From Psettodes erumei (Eukaryota; Chordata; Actinopteri; Pleuronectiformes; Psettodidae), in contig JAFBJZ010000324.1 in the NCBI GenBank assembly GCA_016785225.1, positions 457,501 to 521,500 on the forward strand: 64,000 bases of DNA, given 5' to 3'. The notes beneath the pieces are model-generated. The model saw only the letters and a list, made by a program, of their open reading frames with translations, was not told the origin of the DNA and made no database searches. The position numbers were made by a program, and so were the translations under genes. Position 1 is the first letter of the stretch. Every line of letters begins with the position of its first letter. Of the stretch, positions 11,661-24,104 are shown in pieces.

Positions 11661-12192
11661 GGTCGAGGTTGGCGCGAGGCGTCTGGTTGTCTGATCGTCG
11701 CTCCTGCTCGCTGAAGTGTGGATCCTGGACGATGACATAACTTTTCACAGGTTGTCGGTGAGAGACAGCGAGAACCAGACGAGCTGAATAAAAGAGCCTA
11801 GAGTGCATATAAGCGATTTACACACAAAGGCATCCTGAGATGATGACACATCAGACTTTTACGTCTCATTTTGTTCTTCTCTGCGGAAAATGACTTATTC
11901 CTTGTTGCTAAGTAGCTGTTAGCAACGAAGTTAGCAGGGGCCAAGCATGTGGGTCAAACGATCGTTTAAGTGTAAACTTTTGTTTTGTGAAAATACAGAG
12001 TGCATGTAGTCTTAATGAGATTGTACATTAATTACCACAGGTTAACAGAACTGTAATATTAATAAAACATTTTTACAGTGAAATCCGCCGCAACAGTCAC
12101 AGTCACTCAGCAGTCGTGATCTCTCTGCAGCTCTCGCCGCTGCCCCTGTTTGAAGTCTCAGGTTGTTTTCATGTTGATGACACCCACCTCTG

Positions 12193-12215
12193 CCCCCCCC
12201 CCCCCACCCCCACCC
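12193..12215. repeat. C-run tract
   Basis: C13 followed by ACCCCCACCC. G-quadruplex-capable on the minus strand. Confidence 0.85.
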
Positions 12216-12470
12216 GGGCATCGGGCAGTGGGGTTGTTATCGCAGGACTACTGTGACACGCAGCATCACTGCTGTGGTGTAAATATTTGATAAAAGGCAG
12301 GATGCTGACAAAGACTCCTGATGGTCAGCTTCATATTGATGCTGTGCAACGCAGCTGACAGCTTCATTTGTTGGTGATGAGGATTTTTTTGTTTCCCATG
12401 CATTTTCCACAAATTGAAAAAGTCAGTTTAAAATATGCTCAGAGTTACTGCATTACATTTCAATTCTAAA

Positions 12471-12504
12471 AGAAGAATTGGAGTTAAAGAAGAATCGGAG
12501 TTAA
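12471..12504. repeat. 17-bp tandem duplication
   Basis: The unit agaagaattggagttaa is repeated once with a single substitution. Confidence 0.85.
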
Positions 12505-15221
12505 AAAATGCTATTTTCTTAATGTCATGTGATATAACCTGAAAACATTTTCAGGCTACAAAATGAAATAAGTTGAAATATCATTGCAAATACTTCTCAA
12601 AACTAACAATACATGTCAAAGCTTTAGGCAGGTACTTGTGCAGCCTGTGCATACAATTTATCACCAGTTAGACATGTAGTATACTGTACACCGAAGCCAG
12701 TATTCAAACACAAGTTTGCACCGCCAAGCTTCATTACAGTGTAGGAAAGTAAAAGTAAAAAAAGTAGATACTGTAGATGAAGCTTCATTTTATACTCAGT
12801 CCAAATTCAATTCAGTATGTTGGCATTTTTTAAAAACTTTGATGTCATGACCAGAATGTGAAATAAGTTCTGCTGATCTGAAAAAAAACACCAACCATAC
12901 ATTTACAAGGAGGAGGAACCCAGTGGTGGTTTGGGCCGGGTTAGAGAGGTTAAGCAATTCGATATCCTTGTGGGCTGCATCGACGCATTTTAATTCCAGA
13001 TTTGGCGGTTAATGGATGTCAGATATGGAGGCGCACAGCATCATGGGTGTATGTTTTTGGTCAGTAAAATCATGATGCTGAGATTTTTTCTTTTTTAAAA
13101 TCTGCTGGCACGATGGAGTTTAAATCACAAGCTGTCACGGGTTCATTTCATTAAGACCTGCAACAAATATCACAGCTTCATCCGCACTTCTCATTACTCA
13201 GAAATGTGTGTGCTGTGTTATGGATTCCATGATCCTGTCTTACATTTTCAGCTCCTTCTCCAAACACATTTGGTTTTCATTTTTCCTAAGAAAAAAAAGG
13301 GAACAAACAAGGGAAATTAGGACACGGACCAATTAACAGATGGTCAGTTTTTGTTGAGGTCGGTCCAAACTTTAAATCTTTCAACATTTGGCAACGACCA
13401 TTGGCCCAGGTCCATTTATTCCTCGGTTCAAGACAAATGTTAATTCATTATCTGCGCCTCCCATACATTTAATCCACTATATTCACTACATACTGGGCAC
13501 CAATTTGCTGACATATTCTTGATATGGCCAAAAGGTTTGTTAGATTCTTGTGCTCATGGCCATTCGTTGTAAACAGAACTGGAATTAGTGGAGCAATAAC
13601 AGAAAAGGACTGAGTTTCAATAACCAGCCCGAGTATTTCTGAGGCAGATAAGTGTGTGCAGGTTGTTTAAAATTGTACTCCAACACTGCAGAGTGAAGAT
13701 GATTTTGTAGCCTTGCTACTTGCTCTAATTTGTTTCTCAGTCTGCTCTGTCCTTCCTCTTCCCTCATTTATTCACCGTGCTTCGTCCTTTTTGTGTTAGG
13801 GTGGCTCCATTTGTTCTTTTTTTTTTTTTTTCACTTTTAGCCTTGGCATTTTTGCTCTTAAATGAACCTTGAAAACATTAAAACTCCCAGCAGGAGACAA
13901 AGGGGCAGCGGTCAAACTCAGCCCAGATGGAATGCTCTGCGGATGCTTTCTGCTTCCTACTGTCCAGATAAACAAGATGCGCGCATTGTCTGAACCGGCA
14001 GAAGTCGTAATTGTGTCACCGTCGTCGGCGCTTCACAATGCGGCCATTCATCGTTTTCAATAGCACTTCTTGGGAATACTGTTATGATTGTAGTTGTGTT
14101 ATTCTTGCCTTTTCTGGAGCCTCTGGATGAGTGAGATTAATGGAATGCCGCCACTGATGCTGATTTCCTTCAGTGTGTTCATCCATCAGGCCGTTCTGCT
14201 GAGCGCGTCTTCCGTGCTGTTATCGGCCCATATGTGGTTGTTTTTGCAAAACGGTAGCGTAAGAGAAACAAAATGGGCAACAATTGAATTCCTCGACTCA
14301 AATGAGTGGAAACGAGCGAAGCGAGGTGCCGGGCGGAGTCGGAGCGATTGCCGTTACGAGCTTGAGGACGGGCGGTGGTACAGGGTCAGTACAGGGTCAG
14401 AACATGAGGTGCCGGACCTGCACCCGGTAACGCTCTCTCACTTAATGTAATGCAGGGGAAGTTTCTTACGGTTACGCCTCTTGCGCGGGGTTTGCCGAGG
14501 TCATCTGCGTTTGAATTGGCAACGCGGAAAGAGAACTTCGGGGGCAAAGAGTTTCCTGTCGCCCGTCGTCTTTTAGCTGCCTGAGAGATTCATCACGGGC
14601 CAGCGTCACATCTCTGAATACCCGCGAACGAGTTGAGCGTATGATAAAGCATTCGTCAGCCCTTCGAGTGTCAGGACTTTCCACTCTTTAAAGAATGAAC
14701 TGACGCAAACGGTTTCTGTAGCGTCATCAGCCATCCTCACATCCCTTTGGTGACTTTTGTGTTCCCAGCGAAGCACCAAGCACCTCAGGTGACTCATGTG
14801 AAGTTAATGTGAGCACTGATAACGCTGTTTACAGCTCAAGAGCCAGATTCCTCCGCTCCTGTTTTATCTGACACTTTTTAGGTGAGGTCTGCATCAGTGC
14901 TGCTCCACCTGCGCTGCTGTTCAGCCAGGATCATATCGTGCTAATTATAAAGTGACCGTTCACCAGAACAGATTTGTTGGCCAGTGATCTGGCAGCCAAA
15001 AAAAAAAAAGAGATAAATTCAGCTGTGACACAGAGGGAAATTGGTCAAGATGTGTGCGACCACGCAGCCGGCTGTGGGATCCGTCTCATCTCTTTCGTTT
15101 AACAGTTCATCAATTTCACTGAAGCTTCCGCATGACAGCTTTAACTAACTCCTCCATTGGTGAGTGTGGTGCAGAGGCCAAGGGTCCCTGATTGTGTCGG
15201 CCCTCTGCACCACTTATCCTC

Positions 15222-15244
15222 TGTGTGTGTGTGTGTGTGTGTGT
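15222..15244. repeat. (TG)n microsatellite
   Basis: About 11 TG units. A 200-codon open frame on the minus strand crosses this array and is therefore not treated as a gene. Confidence 0.95.
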
Positions 15245-16934
15245 CTGCCTGAGTGTGCTGTCCCTGGCTCTTAATCACACGGTCCTGTTTGCATCCCAAG
15301 AGCGTGATGTGCCGCGGGTTGGCACCAAGTCGTCTGGTCCCGGCGATGTTTGCCGGAGCCCCACCAGGTTTAAAGCGATGTTTACGCTTCCAAAAGATTC
15401 TGAAATTGGTAATAAACTTCATCCCGTAGGCGAGGCACGCCAGTGACAGCCATGTATTCAGGCCAAGGAGACTGCTAAAAGATGTGATTTTTTCCCCCCG
15501 AGTTGGAACGGGGCCTGAGATGAATACATGTTGCGACTGACAGTCACACTTTTTTTTTTTGAATTTTTTTTTCATGCAATAGCCGGGAAAAGTCTTTTTT
15601 TGAGGATCTCGGAGCCAGCACTTCTTTTGCAGAATGTCAAAAGACCCAGCGTGGATAATAACCCTCATATTACTCAGAAGTGTAGAGAGGATGACTGGCA
15701 ACAGCCCTGTTTGCTCCCTGACAGATGTGTCAGCCTTCGCCACACTCGCGCGCCTGGTAATGGAGTCCCCAATCAGAACAGAGTCCGCCTGTTCTGATTC
15801 TGAATGTGCGGCCTAGCCTCAGTGCTAGTGTTGTGGTTAGCTTCGCCGGGCTGCCAGCTATTTATCGTATCCAAATGGATTATATTATAAAATTCAAAGA
15901 GATCGGGAAGCTGTCGCCTGAGGAGAGAAACGCTGTCCGCCCGTCTGGATGTTGAGAGGCAGCAGCCGCTGAACCGACTCCTGACCAGAACCAAAACCAA
16001 ATCACGTCTCTACGTTTTACGGGCAGGGCGCAGTGCATGGGCGGTGAACACACACTGGAGGCCGAGCGCACTTTAACATCACACCTCTGCCAGCTGTTGT
16101 AATCCAGGGGTTTCTCTCACAGACATGAACCCGGCGTGAGGCACACAGCAGTAAGATTTTACAGATGTAACAGCAGTTAGTTTGTGATTTCAGTCTGCAT
16201 CATCACAGGCGGTTATAATGTCCCACATCTCTAAATCTACAAAACATCTGTGCATCGTGATAGGTCGCACTGTGGGACCGTCAGCAGTCACGATGGCTCT
16301 TAACGTCCCTGGGAAATGACTTTCTCAGAAGTTGGCTTCGCTCAAAAAAGCCGGCGGTTCTCAGATCGAGGGGCACCGATGTCCATTTATACCTTTTTTT
16401 TGTTGTCGCTGCTGCTGCGCGAGTCCGGCAGCTGGAGCAGAGGCGGCGCCGATTGTGCGCTGTCCTTGCTGAAAATGAGGCTGCGGAGGACTAGTCCAAA
16501 AAAACCCTTCAGATGCTCAGCTCCCCTCTTCGCTGGGCTGTGACTTTGCCACAGGTATCTTGTTGGCACTTTGTGAAATATAACTGTATACATTCAAAAG
16601 AAGGACTGACGCACACACGTGGACCAAAACAAACAAAGCTGGTGTTTGGCCTTAAACTGCAAAGCTGTGCAGATTATAATGAGAGGGACAAAGTCCCGTG
16701 ACACGACTGTACGGGCGGGAAAACATTCCCAGAACAAGGCGCTTCAAAGTTTAATCCCACCTGGAGAGACTTTAATCTGCGGGAACGCTGATCTCCCCGC
16801 CGCTCCACTTGTTTTCTCAGTGCGGGTACATCATTTAAGGCTTTAAATCTTTTCCCCTTTATCTTAATCTGTTCATCCACTTGTTTCATTTTTTTGTCTT
16901 TCTGTGTCATTTTAATGCCCAGCGGAGCTGCACT

Positions 16935-16964
16935 GGCTTTTTTTTCTTCTTCTTCTTCTTCTTC
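16935..16964. repeat. (TTC)n microsatellite
   Basis: A T-run followed by about nine TTC units; start of a dense simple-sequence cluster extending to 17.9 kb. Confidence 0.95.
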
Positions 16965-16995
16965 ATAATTACATTGAAGCATTATGTGGATGATC

Positions 16996-16997
16996 TT

Positions 16998-17046
<49 letters not shown>
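16996..17046. repeat. Compound (CT)n(CA)n microsatellite
   Basis: About seven CT units switch directly to about 18 CA units. Confidence 0.95.
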
Positions 17047-17047
<1 letters not shown>

Positions 17048-17177
17048 GCTCTTTCACTCTTTCTCGCTCATTATCAATGTCCAAATCCAGCTTTCTAAGT
17101 TACAATAGAGCTGTTTAAAGCCTCTGAAATGCCGAGCTGGGCCTTGAAACTGTCCATTGAAAAGTGAGCAACAGATG

Positions 17178-17180
<3 letters not shown>

Positions 17181-17232
<52 letters not shown>
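17181..17232. repeat. (GA)26 microsatellite
   Basis: A 52-base uninterrupted GA array, a mirror-repeat polypurine tract able to adopt triplex (H-DNA) conformations. Confidence 0.95.
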
Positions 17233-17235
<3 letters not shown>

Positions 17236-17428
17236 AGAGCGAGTCCGAGGTTGGTCTGAAAGCTTCAAAGTGCCTTCAGCGGCGTTGGATTAAGGTCACA
17301 GCGGAGTTTCATAATGACGACACGCGGCACAGTGTCATTTAATATCACAATCACTCATTCTTACACACAGTTCGCTGGTCTGCGCTCACACTGGGCGGCT
17401 CCCAGCAGCCATGCTGGGTCCTCCGACT

Positions 17429-17432
<4 letters not shown>

Positions 17433-17468
<36 letters not shown>
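17433..17468. repeat. (TG)n microsatellite
   Basis: About 18 TG units ending in a G6 run. Confidence 0.95.
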
Positions 17469-17470
<2 letters not shown>

Positions 17471-17630
17471 GGGTCTAAACATTCAGATTCTTTTTTTTTT
17501 GGAGTTTTCCAAAAGCAGCGCTCCCAAAAGAGTCAAAAGAAATCCCTGCTAATCCCTGAATCCCCACCAGTTTCTACTGAATGATTCAATTTCCCTCTCA
17601 TTGTGTCACACTCAGCCTGCCTTTTGTGGG

Positions 17631-17632
<2 letters not shown>

Positions 17633-17661
<29 letters not shown>
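17633..17661. repeat. (TG)n microsatellite
   Basis: About 14 TG units, followed by imperfect TG-rich sequence to 17710. Confidence 0.95.
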
Positions 17662-17834
17662 CTGTGCGTACGTGTTTGCGCTCAGTGTGTTTGTGAGTGT
17701 GTTTGTACTCGGTCTCAGGTCACCGGTCTTGAGTGTGTTGCAATGAAGCTTTCTGCCACGGGTGTCAAAGCATGGACAATAACAGCTACAGAGCATGCTC
17801 GGTGGCCTTTTGACTGACAGCCAGGAGCGGTGGG

Positions 17835-17900
17835 CTGTGTGTTTGTGTGTTTGTGTGTTTGTGTGGGTGGGTGGGTGGGTGGGTGGTGTGTGGGTGGGGG
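17835..17900. repeat. (GTGTTT)n then (GGGT)n tract
   Basis: GTTTGTGT units pass into consecutive GGGT units (17865-17884) and a G5. Five or more G3 runs separated by single T's make this a strong G-quadruplex candidate on the plus strand. Confidence 0.9.
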
Positions 17901-17999
17901 CACTGAGTGGAAAGTGAAATAATGACTCTTATGGCTTCCATTTTCTCCGCTCCCCGGGGTGAAGGTCGCCGGCATACATTTGAAACGTGTGTGTCACGC

Positions 18000-20230
18000 T
18001 CCCTCTCGCCGCGCAGGCCGTAAACGCTGATTCAAGCGACGGCGTTGTTGGAATAAAGTTTTATAGGCTCCACTGTCGTCCAACAACACAACAAACAATG
18101 AGCTACACACAATGTTTAACAGAGCACTGGAAACAGTCCCCACCGAATGCACCACTTCCTCCCGCTTGCTGTTTTTTAAGAAGTTGATTGTGAACTTTTT
18201 TTTTATTATGAGGGGATTTAAAAACTTCAGCAGTCGGAACCAGTGGGTTTAGGATGCAGCAGACTGGTTTAGTTACTGGTTCTGCTGCTTTTATTAATAA
18301 TTGTGTTGTTGTACGTGACCAGAGGGGCCAGGAACATCGAAAATTTACCACAATTTACTGTAAACGAAGAACCGAGGACCTTTTCGACTTGGTGCTGGAA
18401 CACGTCTGCCTCAACCAGCTGGATAAAACTTTGTAAGTCTGAATTCCTGAATGTAAATTTGTGGTCATTAACCGGAGTTTTCAGCGGAGCGTCCTCTTCC
18501 CGTTTGGTTTCGCTCGTGTCGGAGTCCTCCGCTCAGACACCTGCTGCTCCACTCGAGCGTGAAGAGGGCTACTCCTGAGTCTACTTGAACCGGTGTGAAC
18601 AGCGGTATTGAATTTTCTGAACGTGGTGTCACATTTGGATCCTCAAGTGACACATTAATGGAACTCAGCGGCGCGCCCGTCGCACCTGAAGCGCCGCGTC
18701 AAAGAAAACACGACGCTCTTCGCTTTGTGTTCCGGTCACGTGTTCGGTTAAAAGAAGGCGCCGCTGTCACCGCCGCACGTCTCGGTATCCGACACCACCT
18801 CATCAATCACTCCCCGGTTTGCCAGAGCTAACTCAGTGTAATAACCAGTAATTGATGCCACTTAAGGTCAGATGTGGCTAATTTGCCCGTGATGAGCAGC
18901 TGACACTCGACGCTCCTTCTGCCCGACCGAAAGTGGCCGAGCGAGCCGGGGAATCAATATCAGACATATGGCTGCGGCGAGAGATGATTGTGCGTTCAAT
19001 GGCGGCAGTGTAACCGGAGAGGGGGGGGCAGATGTTCGCGTCGGGGATGGGGGGTGTCCACAGGGTGAGGCAGATGCCACTCACCCACACGGATGTTTAC
19101 GCTTTGTGAGACAAATGGATTTAGAAGACAAAGAGGGAGGTTTTCTAAAAATAAAAAGATCGCAGCGTAATAAATGTGGATGTAGAAGCTTGGAAAAGGT
19201 ACGATGACGGGAAAAGAGCACGGCAGCAGCAGAGGAGGTCGGGAAAAAAAAAACGGGTTGACATTTGGACCCACTTCACAAATAAAGCCGCAGAAAGAGA
19301 AAGCGAGCGGCTCTTTTTTTTTTCCTGGATGCTCAGGATTTGTCTTTTCGAACGTTTTCAGAAGTTACGATCTGAGCAGTGATTCCATTCATATTGCAGG
19401 AGTGAGAGTGATCGGTTGTCGGCTTTCTAATATCGTTGCGTCTCTCCAGAAATCATCGTTAAATCCTCTTTGGTGTCTGCACGTACTGGCTAAATCAATA
19501 ACGTCAGACCAGACGCTCTCCTCAAAGCTGTGTTTTATGGCTTATTTTCATTCTTATCTTCTTTTAGCCTAAAATGCGCGGGCTGAAATCTTATTTGAAA
19601 GCTTAACGCAGAGGGATGCGCGAGGACGACGGCGTGGGATAAATATCAGGGTAGAAGACGTGAATGAAGTGATTCTGAATCCGATCTCGCGGTTCCCGTT
19701 GAATAGCTCACGCTCTGGAATCTGTCGTTTGGGTTATTTACAGTTCCCGGGTCGATTTGAAAGGAGCAATCATTTTTTTTTTTTTCCCTGACAAAATGAT
19801 GCTGATTATGGATTCAGCCTTATGAAGCCGATGAAGCTCCGCGCGGCCGCTGGAAGCTGCCGGGTTTGCACAACAAAGGCCACAGAGGCCAGCTGCCTGT
19901 TTGTGCGGCTTTTATTTGTGTGTTGGACAGGAGATGCCTCAGTTGTTATACTGCACTTTACACATAATGTCCCCAAATCTCATTCATCGCTCTTGAACTG
20001 TGTTTAAATCGGTATAAATGATGAACAGCCGCATCAGCGTTTAAAGAATTGGACTCTTGGATCAATGTTGGCGGCGATGTTTCAGGATCACGCCCGGTTT
20101 TACAGGCGGTGAGGTTGGTCTGTGGTTCTGGTCTTCAGAGACTCGATTTCAGGAGAACAACCGCTAACAAATATCATGACATTTAAGTCCGACACCAGCC
20201 ATTTTCTCCTGGTGGAGAGTTGTCAGTCAC
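18000..20230. other. CpG-rich noncoding sequence
   Basis: It contains a CpG-dense stretch (about 18640-18800, including the E-box gtcacgtg at 18735-18742) and a motif-rich block at 18845-18900 (gtaattgatgcc, gtggctaatttg). G8 lies at 19021-19028 and A-runs near 19244. No spliced or recognisable coding segment is found. Confidence 0.5.
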
Positions 20231-20640
20231 GCTCAGTAAATGCGTACATCTCCCCGCTGACCGAGGCCGCCGGGTCGACACCTTGTGTTCCGTGAGTGAA
20301 GGCGGCGGGCCGGCCCACACAACATGGAGGCGCGGCGTGTGTGCGCGCGGCGTTTTTCTAACCACCGGTAATTAATCCCCATCAGACTTTGCTCCATCTG
20401 CTCTCTCGTCTCAACCGGACTTGAAATGTCATCATTCGCGGCGTTTTACCCAGGGCCCCTCCGGAGCTCGGCTCGTGCGCGCGGACTTCGCAGTATCCCA
20501 GCATGCATTTCACGTCATTGGGCAGCGACGGTGGAGTCGGGCTGTTGTTATTCATCCTCGACGCACCTCGGCATTGATGCTGCACGTGTCCGGACTCTTC
20601 TGCAGAGAAGGAACGCCATTCTTGGGCGTGAGCGAAGGCC
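20230..20640. promoter_or_regulatory. CpG-dense candidate promoter
   Basis: CpG content is conspicuously high (20240-20360 and 20440-20600). Within 20494-20522 there is a tight cluster: tcccagcatgca, resembling the ZNF143/SBS core; cacgtcat, a CRE-like word; and attggg, an inverted CCAAT-like word. This arrangement is typical of TATA-less housekeeping or bidirectional promoters. No exon can be assigned on either side. Confidence 0.35.
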
Positions 20641-20730
20641 ATAACTTCATTTTCATACTCAAACTACTCAGTGACCCCTCCTGCTCTACGAACAGAGGCA
20701 TTGTCATCCTGTTTCTACTCACATTTTCCT

Positions 20731-20763
20731 TTTATATATATATGTGTGTGTGTGTGTGTATGT
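20731..20763. repeat. Compound (TA)n(TG)n microsatellite
   Basis: About five TA units followed by about nine TG units. Confidence 0.9.
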
Positions 20764-20769
20764 ACAGTT

Positions 20770-21631
20770 AGGAAGTTCAGTCCAGTCCAAGGTCACAAGA
20801 TAAATCTGAATTGTGACGATTAAAGAGAGAAGAAAAGTTCTGCTCCACAATTTCGTATTGATTTCTCCGGCTTCATATCATTTTGGTGTCTTTTTTATTT
20901 GAAGCGGGATAATTTGACCTCTTTGTGCTCTGAAGAATAATTTCTATGAAAGCCCAGAGAAAGCACTGCTGCGTTGTTGTTTATTAAAAAGTAACGAGCC
21001 AAAAAAAAACTTCAGGAACGAGCAGTTTAATCGCATTTTAATTCGTAAACTTGTTTTTTTTCTGATTTGATGTAAAATGTTGAAAAGTAACTTTTAACTA
21101 CGGGTGTTGAATAAGTGTAGCGAGGGTAAAAAGGTACCATATTTCCTGCCGACAGCACAAATACCTCAAAGTTGCATTTTAGTAAAGTATTTATGGAAAT
21201 GTACTTTCCCGCCGAGCGGCAAGAAAAGGCTGGTTGTTGATTTCAGTGAGTGGCAGCTGGTTTGGGATTGATAAAACGCCCCTCGGAGTCGAACGACACA
21301 CGCTGACCCACGCACATATATATTCATAGATCCCATCCCATAATGCACTCGCTCATTTGCATCTCAAGTGGCCGCGCTTTCGCTCTCACCTCGCCTTCAG
21401 ATTTTCCGTGTGCCGGAGTGAACAGTCAGACTCCGGAAAACAAGGGAGGCCATGAAGGGTCAATTAAAGAGATGGGAGAGGGAGACGTGGAGTCGGGCGG
21501 CGGTTTGCGCAGCGTCAGCCGTGTGCGCGTGACAACTCATCCGGCGGTGTGTTTCACCAGGCTCGACAAAGCATGAAACCTGAAAAGACAAGGAATGAAA
21601 ATATTGAGGAGGCAGCAACGTTGATCAGTAG

Positions 21632-21664
<33 letters not shown>

Positions 21665-22655
21665 CACCATCTGCTCCACCAGATGTTTTACCTGCGACTT
21701 GCAGAATATGTGAACACAGTTGCTCGTCTCATCCGAAGTGTAAAAACTGCCATGTCGGGACTTTGAGTTATTCCACACTTGGAGTCCAGGTTATTCCTGG
21801 ATTCCTGGAACGCTCTGTACCCGTCGGAAGTGTAAACACCAAGCGTGACGAAGGGCGGGGATTTCAGGGCACACCGCTGCTGCAGATATTTACTTAAAAA
21901 TGGTTTCTAATCATTTGGTTTTCATCACGTTAAGACGCTAAGTCCTTCTGTTGAGATACGAGCTCGTTATCATGAGGAGGTTTGTCATGATATTAAGATA
22001 TTTCTGAGACGCTAACTCATTGTGTCAGTTTGTTTGAGTGTGTAATCACATGACATCTGAAGCCAGGGCAGAATGTTTATTTCACGTCCAGACGATATCG
22101 ACGAACTGTCGTATGTGCAGCGCCGGCGCCTGCTTTGTTCATCACGCGTTCGCAAATGTGGCCTGATTTATTTTGCGATGTAAGCCGGGGACAGCGGGTG
22201 ACGCAGACAGTGTGTACCTCTCGCTGTATTTCGGTCTCCCCGGTCTCTATGTATAGCTGGACCGGGCCTCATTAAAGCCACAATTTGGCACTGTGACTCA
22301 TTATTTAGATTGGAGGATGTCAGTTGTCCAGATGCTCCTGTGATGAGTCACTCCTCCCTCCTACTGATCCACGAGGAGCGAGCAAGATCGTTTCAAACTT
22401 TACCAGTTTTTCTTTTGTCTTGCATGTCCTGAGCGTCTGCAGTGGATGTCAACATGCCAGGTCTTGCTTTCTGCGGCGGGAGCTCGCCGAAGGATTCAGA
22501 CTGTATGGAAAGTAGTCGCGCTGAAGAAGGAAACAGCTCCTGGTGGTGTGTTTCAGTGAGAATTTAAGGGCAAATCCTTCACAGATGAAATCAGCGCACA
22601 TCTTGACTTGATGCAATTATGTCAAATTTAACACTTTATTTGCTGGGCGCATGAT
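20770..22655. other. Noncoding sequence with one (TG)n array
   Basis: AT-rich, then mixed. The (TG)n array at 21632-21665 is the only distinct repeat. Chance open frames only. Confidence 0.55.
21632..21665. repeat. (TG)n(CG)n microsatellite
   Basis: About 14 TG units followed by CGCGCGC. Alternating purine-pyrimidine throughout, hence Z-DNA-capable. Confidence 0.9.
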
Positions 22656-22659
22656 TTCT

Positions 22660-22855
22660 GAGTCGTTTCCAAGAAATTCCTGAGAAAGAATTATGATTTT
22701 GCTGATAAAAATGAATATCCTTATAGGGAAGTAATCGTCCGCTGAGCTGGATTTTACCTTCTGGAGACCATGGATGTTCTCACAGAACATCATGGTAATC
22801 CATCCTTCTGCTAGCATAGCTCTTTCAGTTAAAACTACAATATTAAGGCCCCTGT
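22660..22855 (-). repeat. Percomorph interspersed repeat, degraded copy
   Basis: The stretch ttctggagaccatggatgtt (22761-22780) followed by catcatggtaatccatcc and tcagttaaaactacaa matches the fish repeat commonly reading 'cctctggggaccatgaatgt...ttcatggcaatccatcc...tcactcaaaaccacaa'. The match is from memory. This is the reverse orientation of the copy at 27.7 kb. No coding capacity is visible; class unknown, possibly a nonautonomous element. Confidence 0.55.
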
Positions 22856-23157
22856 TGTAATAAAATTGGATGCTTTTCTGTCTCTGTAGACGGAGATAGA
22901 AACCTCCTACAGGTCCGTTCACCTAATGTATAGTGAAAGGCTGCCTCCTCGTCTCTTTATTGGCCTTTGTCTCTGCTCGGTGTGGCTTCTGGAGGGAGAA
23001 CAAATTGTGTCTAGACATCTCCCAGGGCAAGGAACGTGTGATTTTCCCATCCTTTCTGCTGCCGCCGGACTTGATTGAAGGTTTCATTCTGAATTCGGCC
23101 TCAGTTGCTGTAACCTCGCATAGCGGAGAAAGTAAATGACTCCCAGCTCATCAGCTC

Positions 23158-23205
23158 GTTTCAAGGTGCCCTTAAGCAAGGCACCGAACCTCCCCCACCC
23201 TCCGG
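23158..23205 (+). repeat. Fish SINE-like fragment
   Basis: The stretch aaggtgcccttaagcaaggcaccgaacctcccc resembles the widespread fish phrase 'aaggtgcccttgagcaaggcaccgaacccc', part of tRNA-derived SINE families. No A/B box is recognisable upstream, so the copy is partial. A (GCT)5 run follows at 23204-23220. Confidence 0.5.
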
Positions 23206-23309
23206 CTGCTGCTGCTGCTGCAGCGGAGCCGCGTGGTGTGTGGTTGGACCGGGCAGCGATGCGCTGACCAGAATGTAAAGCAGCGTTCGGCTGGGGAGTT
23301 CACTCGCTT

Positions 23310-23325
23310 GGAAAAAAAAAAAAAA
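23310..23325. repeat. A-run
   Basis: A run of about 14 adenines followed by GAAAA. Confidence 0.85.
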
Positions 23326-23526
23326 AGAAAATGAAAGAGTGGGAGAAATGGAGTGAAGTGAATAGAAAGTGAGATAAAACAGAACAAGAAGAGGCCACGA
23401 GGTATTCGGTGCAGAGTCCGCGGACGGCCACGTTGTTCATATTGTGCTGCCATTGTGTACTTCTGTCAGAGTTTCGGGCCGGGGGGCTGAACTGCAGCCC
23501 GAAACCGACTTTATTGATGGGCTCTC

Positions 23527-23528
<2 letters not shown>

Positions 23529-23567
<39 letters not shown>
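23529..23567. repeat. (TG)n microsatellite
   Basis: About 19 uninterrupted TG units. Confidence 0.95.
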
Positions 23568-23568
<1 letters not shown>

Positions 23569-23905
23569 CATTTGAATAAGCTCTCCAAACTTTTTTTTTT
23601 TGTTCCACACTTTACAAACACGTTTATTGGTTTCGTTTAATTTGTTGCTCATGCGCCATCTCTCTGATGAACGCCAATCACACGATCTGCAGCTTTTAGA
23701 GATTAGATTTATCGTCATAGTAAATTCATAGCGAAGCATAATCTCCATCTCCTCTAAACAAAGAGCAGCCGGTGTCAGGGACGTGTTACGGTGTGAGAAA
23801 GTGTGCTGCAGCCGCTGCCTGAATACAGAGCTAATGCCAAGGTTATTGATTCACTCCCGTTCATTTCTGCTTCTTTTCAGTTTGTCGCCTGGTAAAGCTA
23901 AAATA

Positions 23906-23995
23906 CAAACTGTACTGTACAGTCGATACTGTCAAACTGTACTGTACTACTGTTTCGGAACATTTGCACAGCATGATTTCACTGTTAACAGTGAA
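23906..23995. repeat. 15-bp direct repeat and 18-bp perfect palindrome
   Basis: caaactgtactgtac occurs at 23906-23920 and 23933-23947. Thirty bases further on, ttcactgttaacagtgaa (23978-23995) is a perfect palindrome centred on the HpaI-type gttaac. Confidence 0.85.
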
Positions 23996-24104
23996 TTCGG
24001 TGCATGAAAGTACAGATTTAACGCCCATTTAAAAGAAACGTGTGATCAACACGACAGCATGTACATCAGATGTACACACATTACTACAATATGTACTTAC
24101 TTAC

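Larger units (their letters stand above)
11670..15220. other. Noncoding sequence
   Basis: It holds an 8-bp inverted repeat (gttgctaa 11904-11911 / ttagcaac 11919-11926), a C-run tract (12193-12215), a 17-bp near-perfect tandem duplication (12471-12504, one mismatch), a T15 run (13817-13831), a doubled gtacagggtca (14377-14399) and an A12 run (14998-15009). No gene is supported. Confidence 0.55.

Noticed and set aside
11904..11926. gttgctaa/ttagcaac inverted repeat as an RFX X-box
   Set aside because: The 7-base spacer is too long for an X-box. It may be a scrap of the gctaac-rich repeat family.
15105..15163. Short acceptor/donor-bounded segment on plus
   Set aside because: All three frames are closed and the composition is unremarkable. 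Considered chance, although similar in form to the 49.5-kb candidate, which has much better splice sites.
15141..15743. 200-codon open frame on minus, the longest in the window
   Set aside because: It translates the (TG)n array into a His/Thr repeat, includes poly-Lys from T-runs, and shows no domain or splice context. A chance frame.
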